A stretch of 39,727 bases of DNA from a bacterium. GTDB lineage: Bacteria; Thermodesulfobiota; Thermodesulfobiia; Thermodesulfobiales; Thermodesulfobiaceae. The stretch covers positions 1 through 39,727 of the forward strand of contig JAJXTU010000006.1 of assembly GCA_021783475.1 (NCBI GenBank), read 5' to 3'. Each line of letters opens with the position of its first letter. The first letter of the stretch is position 1. Below the pieces are notes generated by a model. The model saw nothing but the letters and a program-made list of their open reading frames with translations, searched no databases and had not been told where the DNA came from. Shown piece after piece: positions 14,409 through 22,010 of the stretch. A program made the position numbers and the translations under genes.

Positions 14409-15761
14409 TTAATAACTTTCTGTGTTGAGAAATTTTACGCCTATGTCTCTTTCTAGAGCAGCAAGACTAAGATAGTAATTATATTCATTTATTATCCTTT
14501 GATTTTTTGCCGAAATATAGTTGTTCCTGGCTGTTGTTAGATCGATTATTGAGTTTAAACCCTCTCTATATTGGGCTTCATTTACCTTTAGGTTTTCCTC
14601 AGCGCTTTTTACTGCTGCATCAGATAGTTCAAAAGTAGAATAGGCGTTGTTTAGATTCAATATATCAGTCCATACAGCGAGCTTCACTGAGTCCTCTAAG
14701 TTATCCTTTGTTTTTATTAGCGAGTTCAATATATCCTGTTCCTGTCTGATCTTTGAAACGTTTTGTCCGCCGTTGTAAAAGGTCACCGTTGCGGTTACGC
14801 CGTAGAACCATGAATAGTTTTCTGGTGGAAATTTGCTGTCGCTTCTCGAATAGTCGCCAACTAAATTAATCTTTGGGTAAAGTGAACTTTTAAGATTTTT
14901 TAATGTATATCTTGCTGCGTCAATGCCTTCAACGGCGGCTGCAATATCAGGTCTATTTTTTATTGCCATAGAGAAAATTTCATCCGAAAAATTTGTTTTT
15001 ATTAATTTTGGTGCGCTGCTATAAGCTGTTTGAGCAATATTAAAATCTTTTCTGGGATCATAGCCTAAAACATTTGCTAAATTAGCCAGACTGACATTGA
15101 TTTGATTTTGTGCATTTAAAAGTGAGATCTTTGCGTTTTGTGCCTCAACTTCTGCTGATAAAACGTCTGACCTGGCGACTAAGCCAACGTCAAATTCTGA
15201 TTGAGTGTATTTTAATACCAGGTTTGCAAGATCTAAGCCTTCTTTGGCGGTATTGTATAGCTGGTCTGCTGACAGGACGCCTAAATAATTTTGTTTTACC
15301 TGATATTCAATCTGGCGAAGGGTGTCGTTGTATTGTTTTTCACTTTGTTTGTAAGAGTGATAAGCGCTCTGTATATATGAGTTCGTGGCCCCAAAGTCGT
15401 AGAGGAGCTGACTGGCATCCAGTGAATATGAGAAATTGTCCTTTGAGCCGAATGACGCATTATTTGTAGACATTGCTCGATTTCTTTCATAGTTTAGTGA
15501 TCCCGTGACATCGGGCAACCTATAGCCCAAAGCCTGAATGTACGTTTCTTTTGCAGATTGCATCTGATAATATTGCGCTTGAAGAGTTTTGTTGTTTTCC
15601 TTGGCAATTTTTAGTGCATCGTCAAGAGTGAGGACACTCGAATCATCAGCAGATGCGATAAGTGGTTGTAGTTCTAAAGTGCAAGTTGTTAGCACAAAAA
15701 GTAGTAAAATGCTTAAGCAAGTTATTAATGAATAATTTAAAACTTTAATTTTTTGAGTCAT
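14409..15761 (-). CDS. TolC-family outer membrane efflux protein (ABC operon)
   Basis: A 450-residue outer-membrane channel protein. The N-terminus has a signal peptide (hydrophobic SLITCLSILLLFVLTTC, with a possible lipobox at LTTC), then LTLDDALKIAKENNKTL, the usual first helix of the TolC repeat. Two related repeats follow (the second around FDEIFSMAIKNRPDIAAAVE), rich in long Ala/Asn/Gln coiled-coil helices, ending in NYYLSLAALERDIGVKF. It starts directly after the stop codon of the panE-like gene and lies 35 nt before the MacA-like gene, so it is probably the outer-membrane part of the same exporter. Confidence 0.9.
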   Translation of the reverse strand: MTQKIKVLNYSLITCLSILLLFVLTTCTLELQPLIASADDSSVLTLDDALKIAKENNKTLQAQYYQMQSAKETYIQALGYRLPDVTGSLNYERNRAMSTNNASFGSKDNFSYSLDASQLLYDFGATNSYIQSAYHSYKQSEKQYNDTLRQIEYQVKQNYLGVLSADQLYNTAKEGLDLANLVLKYTQSEFDVGLVARSDVLSAEVEAQNAKISLLNAQNQINVSLANLANVLGYDPRKDFNIAQTAYSSAPKLIKTNFSDEIFSMAIKNRPDIAAAVEGIDAARYTLKNLKSSLYPKINLVGDYSRSDSKFPPENYSWFYGVTATVTFYNGGQNVSKIRQEQDILNSLIKTKDNLEDSVKLAVWTDILNLNNAYSTFELSDAAVKSAEENLKVNEAQYREGLNSIIDLTTARNNYISAKNQRIINEYNYYLSLAALERDIGVKFLNTESY

Positions 15762-16787
15762 CTATATCAGCCTGTATTTATACAAAAAATTTCTTTCCCT
15801 GTCCAAATAAAGCTCTTCTAATCCTTTTACTACGGTGTATGAGGTACTAATCACAGGTATAGAAAGCTGATTTTTCGCACCTCTGTGATAGAGATCTCCA
15901 AGGGTATACTCTAATTCTGTCTTTTTTTGTCTAATTATATCAACCGACATTGATACTCTTAAATCTTTCAAATTCTTCGCTTCGAGTTGTTTTGCTTTGC
16001 CGTTTAGAATTGAAATTGCTTCATCTTCGCTCAGGGTGGTAGACAGGTTTATTACTTCAAGACCCTTCATGTCAAAAAGTTTTATGCCTTCGCTCTCTGC
16101 TATAGCCTTGCCTTCCTTCAAGGCATTGAGAAACACCTTGCAAAGGTTTGGTGAATTCCATATAAGGTGATAGGGTAGCAGTGTCAAACAGCCTATGGCT
16201 GCTCCTGCGCTATAAAACACCATCTTATTCCACACAAGACCAATCGGATCGATTTCTATATTTGCTGGAAAGCTTGCGTCTATAAATACTTGAGATAACT
16301 CTTCTAAAAATTTTACGGATGAGTTAGTCTTTTCATATAAAGAAAGCCATATAGCCCCAGGTGAAGTGTAATTCACAATTCCCTTATCACTAAAAGTAGC
16401 ACCGATTGTGCAAGCAGATGATATTGCTTTTTCTTTTCCTATGAAATCTAATAATTCATCTTCCTTTTTTACGCCATTTTGGAAAGAGAGAGCGTAAGAG
16501 ATGTTTGATTTTATTCCCTCAAGCGCGTCATAATAATCTTTTGTAGCAAATGATTTTACGACAGTAATCAACAAGTCAAATTTTTCATTTTCAATAAATT
16601 TTGGGTTGCTAAATGCTTTAACATTTTTGTAATGCTTTGTGCCCTGTGGCGTTGAAACCTTAATACCGTTGTTGTTTATAAAATCAACATTTTTACTGAA
16701 TCCAAAAAGCACAACGTCGTGTTTCTCGGATAAAAAAGCTGAAAACATCATTCCTAAAGCTCCAGTTCCAGCAATCAAAATTTTCAT
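15762..16787 (-). CDS. 2-dehydropantoate 2-reductase family protein (PanE-like)
   Basis: A 341-residue NADP-dependent reductase of the ApbA/PanE family, which makes pantoate for coenzyme A in its best-known form. It starts with a dinucleotide-binding loop (ILIAGTGALGMMF, GxGxxG at 7-12), followed by TVVKSF, ALSFQNGV and the C-terminal helical domain with WNKMVFYSAGAAIGCL, which carries the expected catalytic-region Lys. It is longer than E. coli PanE (303). A GAGGTG site precedes the ATG. It is the first gene of a run that continues into tolC with no gap, an unusual partner for an exporter. The family also contains reductases of other 2-oxo acids, so pantoate as substrate is likely but not proven. 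Confidence 0.82.
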   Translation of the reverse strand: MKILIAGTGALGMMFSAFLSEKHDVVLFGFSKNVDFINNNGIKVSTPQGTKHYKNVKAFSNPKFIENEKFDLLITVVKSFATKDYYDALEGIKSNISYALSFQNGVKKEDELLDFIGKEKAISSACTIGATFSDKGIVNYTSPGAIWLSLYEKTNSSVKFLEELSQVFIDASFPANIEIDPIGLVWNKMVFYSAGAAIGCLTLLPYHLIWNSPNLCKVFLNALKEGKAIAESEGIKLFDMKGLEVINLSTTLSEDEAISILNGKAKQLEAKNLKDLRVSMSVDIIRQKKTELEYTLGDLYHRGAKNQLSIPVISTSYTVVKGLEELYLDRERNFLYKYRLI

Positions 16788-16842
16788 TTTATCACCTCTT
16801 AAGTAAAGAATACGGATTAATTAATGCATAAGTAACAAACTT

Positions 16843-16851
16843 ATTCTAGCA
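16843..16851 (-). promoter_or_regulatory. Candidate extended -10 for the panE-tolC-macA operon
   Basis: On the minus strand the sequence reads TGCTAGAAT, a TGn-extended -10 box, about 56 nt before the panE-like start. No convincing -35 box lies 17 nt upstream. It sits in the 16788-16966 divergent spacer shared with the UPF0173 gene, where no gene is seen. For the plus strand only a weak pair (TTGATC at 16865, TATTTT 17 nt later) is visible. Confidence 0.35.
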
Positions 16852-16966
16852 TTTTAATTTAATTTTGATCTAAAATAGTATTATGATTATTTTTTAATAT
16901 GCTTGTAATCAAATATAGCTATAAATAATGAGAAAAATCTACACATTCTATTTTTTGGAGGTTAAA

Positions 16967-17611
16967 ATGAAGATTGAATACTTTGGTCATTCATGTTTTG
17001 TAGGCGAGACAAAAGCTGGCACAAGGTTTATGTTCGACCCGTTTAACGAGAAAGTAGGGTATCCCTTACCTTCTGTATCGGTTGATGCAGTTTTTACCTC
17101 TCACGACCACTTTGATCACAATGCTGTTAATGTAGTTAAGGGCAATCCAAAGGTATTTAAGGATGCCGGTAAATTTGAATTTAATGATCTCTCCATAGAA
17201 GGGCACCCCTTTAATCATGACAACAATGACGGAAAGGATAGGGGAAAAATTGTCGCTTTTAAGATAACTGCTGATGGCGTTAGTATAGCTCATATGGGAG
17301 ACCTTGGAGAAATTCCTTCTAAAGAGTCTCTGAAGCCATACGAAGGCGTCGACCTGGTTTTAATTCCTGTTGGTGGATTTTATACGATTGGGCCAGATGA
17401 GGTAATGAAGATTGTAGATGTAATCAAGCCAAAACAGATTGTTCCAATGCATTATAAAATGTCTGGTAACGAATTTCCAATAAAGACTCTAAATGAATTT
17501 TTAGCAGCATGGAAGTATGGTATAAATAATATTAATTCTAGCAAATATGAGATTCTACATGGAAATAAAGAAAAAGAATTAGTTGTGATGAAGACGGTTT
17601 TTGAAAAATAA
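16967..17611 (+). CDS. UPF0173 family metal-dependent hydrolase (MBL fold)
   Basis: A 214-residue cytoplasmic metallo-beta-lactamase-fold protein of the UlaG-like/UPF0173 group. The metal-binding motif SHDHFDH lies at residues 45-51, preceded by the family N-terminus MKIEYFGHSCF. Further metal residues are in IEGHPFNHD, AHMGDLG and PMHYKM. The biological substrate of the family is not established. The frame also allows a start 39 nt earlier (16928), but the ATG at 16967 has a good TTGGAGG site 7 nt upstream and matches the usual N-terminus. The gene converges on rarA, with 1 nt between the two stops. Confidence 0.88.
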   Translation: MKIEYFGHSCFVGETKAGTRFMFDPFNEKVGYPLPSVSVDAVFTSHDHFDHNAVNVVKGNPKVFKDAGKFEFNDLSIEGHPFNHDNNDGKDRGKIVAFKITADGVSIAHMGDLGEIPSKESLKPYEGVDLVLIPVGGFYTIGPDEVMKIVDVIKPKQIVPMHYKMSGNEFPIKTLNEFLAAWKYGINNINSSKYEILHGNKEKELVVMKTVFEK

Positions 17612-17612
17612 A

Positions 17613-18878
17613 CTATTTCTCATTATCGCCCCATAGTTTTAATAATCTTTCTTTGATCTTTTTTTCAAAACCTACGTCAGAGGGGTGATAAAACTTTCTA
17701 TTTTCAGATAGATACCTTTGCTTCGCAAAGTGTTCTGGGAAGTCGTGGGGGTAAAGGTATCTATTTTTCAGGTCTTCTGTGTGAATATTTTTCAGATGTT
17801 CAGGAATTTTTAAGATTTGTTCATCTTTAATTGATTTTTTTGCGTTGTTTAGTGCCATATAAGCGGTATTACTTTTTGGTGCACAGGCAAGATATACTGT
17901 GGCATGTGCAAGGTTTATCTCAGCTTCAGGAAGACCTACGAAGTTTACAGCATCGAGAATGGAGGTCGCAATAGTGATAGCATATGGATCAGCTAAACCT
18001 ATATCCTCTGAAGCAAGTATTATCAGTCTTCTTGCTATAAATCTTGGATCTTCACCTGAATCGAGCATCAGGGCAAGGTAATAGATAGCAGCGTCAGGAT
18101 CGCTACCTCTTATTGACTTTATAAAAGCAGAAATTGTGTCGTAGTGTTGATCTGAGGACCTGTCAAACAACAGTTTTTTTTCAATTATTCCATCTAAGTC
18201 GTCAATTGATAGCTTTAACTTATCAGTATCTGATGAATCAACGATTAATTCGATTATATTTAATAAATATCTTGCATCCTTTTGTGAAAGGTTTATTATC
18301 AAATCCTTTGTTTGTAAGTCAAATGTAATTTCTTTATTTTTAAATTTTATGTAATATTCTATTGCTCTATCGAATAGTTTGCTAAGGTCGTCTTTGCTGA
18401 GAGGATGTAATGTGAGTAGCAAGGATCTCGAAAGTAGAGGTTTGATGATGTAGAAAAAAGGATTTTCTACAGTAGCTCCTACAAATTTTATCGTGCTGTC
18501 TTCTAAGACAGGGAGCAAGGCATCTTGTTGAGCTTTGTTCCAACGATGCACTTCGTCGACGAAAAGCAAAGTTTCCATTCCTCTTTTTTTATCCTCTATC
18601 GCTCTGTCGATAACCTTTCTAAGCTCTGGTACTCCGCTTAACACAGCATTTAATATTTCGAAATTGGCTTTCGAATAGGAAGCTATTATTTTCGCAAGAG
18701 TTGTTTTGCCAATTCCAGGAGGCCCATATAGTATAACGCTTTTTAATTTTGCGTTAACTATGCTTTTATAAATGGTGCCCTCTCTTTTTAAAAGATGACT
18801 CTGCCCAAGAAATTCATCAAGATCTTTGGGTCTGAGCGATTGAGCTAAAGAAGTATCGTTTTCAAATAAATTTTCCAT
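17613..18878 (-). CDS. rarA: Replication-associated recombination protein A (RarA/MgsA AAA+ ATPase)
   Basis: A 421-residue AAA+ ATPase related to clamp loaders and RuvB, acting at stalled replication forks. Typical features are LAQSLRPKDLDEFLGQSHLL near the N-terminus, Walker A GPPGIGKTT at 52-60, Walker B LLFVDEVHRW at 104-113, sensor 1 GATVENPFF, and the C-terminal tetramerisation region with IRGSDPDAAIYYLALML and PKSNTAYMALNNA. Length is normal. Only 70 bp separate its start from the divergent MBL-fold gene. Confidence 0.94.
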   Translation of the reverse strand: MENLFENDTSLAQSLRPKDLDEFLGQSHLLKREGTIYKSIVNAKLKSVILYGPPGIGKTTLAKIIASYSKANFEILNAVLSGVPELRKVIDRAIEDKKRGMETLLFVDEVHRWNKAQQDALLPVLEDSTIKFVGATVENPFFYIIKPLLSRSLLLTLHPLSKDDLSKLFDRAIEYYIKFKNKEITFDLQTKDLIINLSQKDARYLLNIIELIVDSSDTDKLKLSIDDLDGIIEKKLLFDRSSDQHYDTISAFIKSIRGSDPDAAIYYLALMLDSGEDPRFIARRLIILASEDIGLADPYAITIATSILDAVNFVGLPEAEINLAHATVYLACAPKSNTAYMALNNAKKSIKDEQILKIPEHLKNIHTEDLKNRYLYPHDFPEHFAKQRYLSENRKFYHPSDVGFEKKIKERLLKLWGDNEK

Positions 18879-18884
18879 ATTTTT

Positions 18885-18908
18885 ATTTTATCAAAATAAA
18901 GTTATAAT
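18885..18908. promoter_or_regulatory. Possible overlapping divergent promoters (rarA / MBL hydrolase)
   Basis: On the minus strand, TGATAAAAT (18893-18885) is an extended -10 box whose expected start point falls at or next to the rarA ATG, implying a leaderless or near-leaderless mRNA. On the plus strand, TATAAT (18903-18908) precedes the MBL gene. The short AT-rich spacer makes chance matches likely. Confidence 0.3.
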
Positions 18909-18948
18909 TTGCTTAATATATTTATTTTCTTTTATCCTGGAGGTAACT

Positions 18949-19839
18949 ATGCAGTTAATTTATATAAATGATCGCTTAGGATATATAAAATCTAGTGTAA
19001 ATATTGGGTTTATCTTAAATGAAAACAAAGAAGCTATTTTAATTGATGCTGGGATTGACGATGAGAATGCGAAAAAGGCATACAAACTTCTGAAGGCGGA
19101 GGAAATTGTTCCAAAAAAAATTATTATTACGCATGCCCATGCAGATCATTTTGGCGGTGCATGGTGGTTTGTAAAACATCTTGATACTGAAATATTCTCA
19201 AGTCTTCCAGCTAAATCCATACTGGAATATCCTTTGTGGGAGCCTATATATCTTTTTTCTGGAGCATATCCACCAAAGGTTCTTCATCAAAAATTTTTTC
19301 TTGGGAAAAAAGTAAGCGTAGACGGTGTTATAAATCCAGGAAATATAAATTTTGAAAATATAAATTTTGAAATTGTTGATCTGCCTGGTCACTCCTTTGG
19401 TCAAATTGGAATCTTATTTGAAGACTATCTATTTTGTGCTGACTCATTTATCTCGTACGAATTTTTGACCAAACACAAGATACCTCTAAACTCAGATATA
19501 AGGGGAACTCTTAGTACCCTTGGCTATTTGAAGAATTCTAATTATAAAGGGATAATACCTTCACACGGCGAACTCTTTGAAAGCTATCTTGACGTCTTGG
19601 TTGAAAATGAAAGAATTATCAATCAGATTTTAGAATTTATTTTAGAAATATGCTTTAAGAAAATATCTGAAATAGAGCTTTTAAATTTGGTTTACGATAA
19701 ATTCGCTATCTCAATAAAAGATATGGCTACCAATGTCTTAATGAGGCTTTCTGTTTTAGCATATATAGGCTATCTACTGGATGAAAACCTCTTAACAGTA
19801 GAATTTATAGACAATCAGCAATTTTTTGTCAGATCTTAG
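18949..19839 (+). CDS. MBL-fold metallo-hydrolase
   Basis: A 296-residue metallo-beta-lactamase-fold protein with the metal-binding motif THAHADHFGG at residues 61-70 (HxHxDH), a further His in DLPGHSFGQIGILFE, an Asp in FCADSFI and a C-terminal IPSHGE. This arrangement is that of glyoxalase II-like thiolester hydrolases and related enzymes. A helical C-terminal extension of about 80 residues follows the core. The substrate cannot be told from sequence. GGAGG lies 6 nt before the ATG. It is transcribed away from rarA and ends 108 nt before tRNA-Val. Confidence 0.85.
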   Translation: MQLIYINDRLGYIKSSVNIGFILNENKEAILIDAGIDDENAKKAYKLLKAEEIVPKKIIITHAHADHFGGAWWFVKHLDTEIFSSLPAKSILEYPLWEPIYLFSGAYPPKVLHQKFFLGKKVSVDGVINPGNINFENINFEIVDLPGHSFGQIGILFEDYLFCADSFISYEFLTKHKIPLNSDIRGTLSTLGYLKNSNYKGIIPSHGELFESYLDVLVENERIINQILEFILEICFKKISEIELLNLVYDKFAISIKDMATNVLMRLSVLAYIGYLLDENLLTVEFIDNQQFFVRS

Positions 19840-19904
19840 CAGCAAACAGTGTAAAATTTTCTGTTTTAAGATATGGTTTAAAGAAAATTAGAGATTTTAT
19901 CAGC

Positions 19905-19931
19905 TTGACTCTTTTTGTTTTTTGATATAAT
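19905..19931 (+). promoter_or_regulatory. Promoter of tRNA-Val
   Basis: A -35 box TTGACT (19905-19910) and an extended -10 box TGATATAAT (TATAAT at 19926-19931) are separated by 15 nt, shorter than the usual 17, which the TG extension may compensate. The predicted start is about 10 nt before the mature tRNA. Confidence 0.7.
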
Positions 19932-19947
19932 ATTTCAATATTCAAAT

Positions 19948-20023
19948 GGGCGGTTAGTTCAGTGGTTGGAACGCTTGCTTGACATGCAAGAGGTCGTAGG
20001 TTCGATTCCTACACCGCCCACCA
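19948..20023 (+). tRNA. tRNA-Val (anticodon GAC)
   Basis: A 76-nt cloverleaf with acceptor GGGCGGT pairing with ACCGCCC, anticodon stem CTTGC/GCAAG around loop TTGACAT (GAC, valine), T-arm GTAGGTTCGATTCCTAC and encoded CCA. It is preceded by a good promoter. Nothing recognisable as a T-box or terminator lies between it and thrS, so some readthrough into thrS is possible. Confidence 0.97.
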
Positions 20024-20104
20024 TTTAAGCCTTCCTAAGTTCAAATTCAAACCTAAGTATAAGTCATTTTTAATTCTCCAATTAGTAAATTTTTTGTAAT
20101 TTTG

Positions 20105-20113
20105 TGCTATATT
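20105..20113 (+). promoter_or_regulatory. Candidate extended -10 of thrS
   Basis: TGCTATATT has the TGn-extended -10 form and lies 38 nt before the thrS ATG. No matching -35 box is seen. The 128-nt leader holds no obvious T-box specifier or antiterminator. Confidence 0.35.
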
Positions 20114-20151
20114 AAAATCATCTTTTATATATATACAATTTGGAGGTTTTA

Positions 20152-21972
20152 ATGTCTAAAATTATTTGCTATCTGGACAACGATAAACTTGTGGATTTTA
20201 GGGATTTCAAAGATGGCGAAAAGTTTATACCTGTTACAAATGAAGATAAAAAGTCTTTGGACGTTCTTAGGCATTCAGCAGCCCATCTATTAGCTCAAGC
20301 GGTAAAAGAGCTCTATCCTGAATCAAAATTAGCGATCGGTCCATCCATAGAAAATGGTTTTTATTATGATATATATCGAGAAGAGCCTTTCAATCCTGAA
20401 GACCTTGAGATAATAGAGAAGAAGATGAAGGAGATATCAAAAAGGGATTTAGAGATTACGAGATCTTGTGTAGCAAAAGATGATGCAGCTAAGCTTTTTT
20501 CTGATTTAAATGAAGATTATAAATTGGAATTAATTAAAGATATACCTGATTCAGAAGTTTGCATATATAAACAGGGAGACTTTATAGATCTTTGCAGAGG
20601 GCCACATCTCTCTTCTACAGGTCAGATAAAACATTTTAAATTGTTGAATTTGGCTGGGGCTTATTGGAGGGGCGATGAAAATAGAGAAATGCTTCAAAGG
20701 ATATATGGCACTGCATTTTGGACAGAAGAAGATCTAAAAGAACATCTTAAATGGCTGGAAGAAGTGACGAAGAGAGACCACAGAAAGCTTGGCAGAGAAT
20801 TAGATTTATACAGTATGAATGAAGATATAGGAGCAGGTCTGATTTTGTGGCATCCAAATGGCGGAATTATTCGAACACTTATCGAAGATTATTTAAGAAA
20901 AGAGCACACAAAAAGAGGCTATGAAATAGTTTATAGTCCACATATGATGAACTTAAGAATATGGAAGATATCAGGGCATTATGATTTTTATAAAGAAAAT
21001 ATGTATATCTTTGAAAATGATGGCCAGGAATATGCAGTTAAGCCAATGAACTGTCCAGGTCATATGATGATTTATAATTCTAAAACAAGAAGCTATAGAG
21101 ATCTGCCCATAAGATTTTTTGAACTTGGAACTGTATACAGATTTGAGAGATCTGGAGCCTTGCATGGACTTTTGAGAGTGAGGGGATTTACCCAAGACGA
21201 TGCCCATATTTTCTGCACAGATGAACAGCTTCAAAATGAAATTATAGGGGTTCTTGATTTTGCAAAGGATATGATGGATCTCTTTGGATTTAAATATGTG
21301 GTGTCGGTAGGTACCAGACCTGATGGTTCAATAGGCACAGATGAGCAGTGGAAGCTTGCTACAGATTCGCTGACTAATGCCCTGAAACATAAAAATATTG
21401 AATTCGAGATAATTGAAGGAGATGGGGCATTTTATGGTCCCAAGATTCAGGTAGAGCTTATAGATGCGCTTGGAAGGAAATGGACTGGTCCTACTATCCA
21501 GGTAGACTTTGCCCTGCCAGAGAGATTCAACCTCGAGTATGCTGATAAGGATGGCACGAAGAAAAGGCCTGTGATGATTCACAGAACAGTAGTAGGCAGT
21601 ATGGAGAGATTCCTTGGAGCACTGATAGAGAATTACGCAGGAGTATTTCCAGCATGGTTATCTCCAGTACAGGTAATGGTTATACCCATTAAAGAAGAAG
21701 CAGATCTCTTAGAATATTCTTCTCAGATTGAGAAAAGGCTATTTGACGAAGGCTATAGGGTGAAAGTTGACAAAAGAAATGAAACCTTGAAATATAGGAT
21801 AAGAGAAGCAGAGATGAACAGGATTCCATATATATTAGTAGTGGGCAAGAAAGAATGTGAAGGGAAATTGGTGTCGCTCAGAACAAGGGGCATGAACGAT
21901 GAAGGCCAGATGAACATTGAAGACTTTTTGAAAAGGCTATATCTTGAAGCAAGAATTCCTTCAGGCAAATAG
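20152..21972 (+). CDS. thrS: Threonyl-tRNA synthetase lacking a full TGS domain
   Basis: A 606-residue class II synthetase that charges tRNA-Thr. The editing domain is intact: RHSAAHLL (H41 and H45, equal to the HxxxH motif) and DLCRGPHLSSTG with its Cys. The catalytic core shows the zinc ligands in MNCPGH, DDAHIF and HRTVVGS and the motif RVRGFTQDDAHIF. An anticodon-binding domain ends the protein. The E. coli enzyme begins the editing domain near residue 70, after a TGS (N1) domain. Here only 40 residues precede it, so TGS is missing or reduced. An in-frame TTG lies 12 nt earlier, but GGAGG (20142-20146) points to the ATG at 20152. An upstream in-frame stop at 20113 excludes a longer protein. 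Confidence 0.95.
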   Translation: MSKIICYLDNDKLVDFRDFKDGEKFIPVTNEDKKSLDVLRHSAAHLLAQAVKELYPESKLAIGPSIENGFYYDIYREEPFNPEDLEIIEKKMKEISKRDLEITRSCVAKDDAAKLFSDLNEDYKLELIKDIPDSEVCIYKQGDFIDLCRGPHLSSTGQIKHFKLLNLAGAYWRGDENREMLQRIYGTAFWTEEDLKEHLKWLEEVTKRDHRKLGRELDLYSMNEDIGAGLILWHPNGGIIRTLIEDYLRKEHTKRGYEIVYSPHMMNLRIWKISGHYDFYKENMYIFENDGQEYAVKPMNCPGHMMIYNSKTRSYRDLPIRFFELGTVYRFERSGALHGLLRVRGFTQDDAHIFCTDEQLQNEIIGVLDFAKDMMDLFGFKYVVSVGTRPDGSIGTDEQWKLATDSLTNALKHKNIEFEIIEGDGAFYGPKIQVELIDALGRKWTGPTIQVDFALPERFNLEYADKDGTKKRPVMIHRTVVGSMERFLGALIENYAGVFPAWLSPVQVMVIPIKEEADLLEYSSQIEKRLFDEGYRVKVDKRNETLKYRIREAEMNRIPYILVVGKKECEGKLVSLRTRGMNDEGQMNIEDFLKRLYLEARIPSGK

Positions 21973-22010
21973 TATAAGAGTGTTTTCAGAGCGATTAATG
22001 ACCTTTAATA

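Noticed and set aside
16928-16966. Upstream start of the UPF0173 gene adding 13 residues
   Set aside because: The ATG at 16967 has a proper ribosome site and gives the usual family N-terminus; the extension has neither.
19855-19889. 8-bp inverted repeat after the MBL-fold gene as a terminator
   Set aside because: The loop is 19 nt, the stem is A/T-rich and no T-run follows.
20024-20151. Possible T-box leader of thrS
   Set aside because: No T-box sequence, specifier loop or terminator-antiterminator pair could be found in the 128-nt leader.
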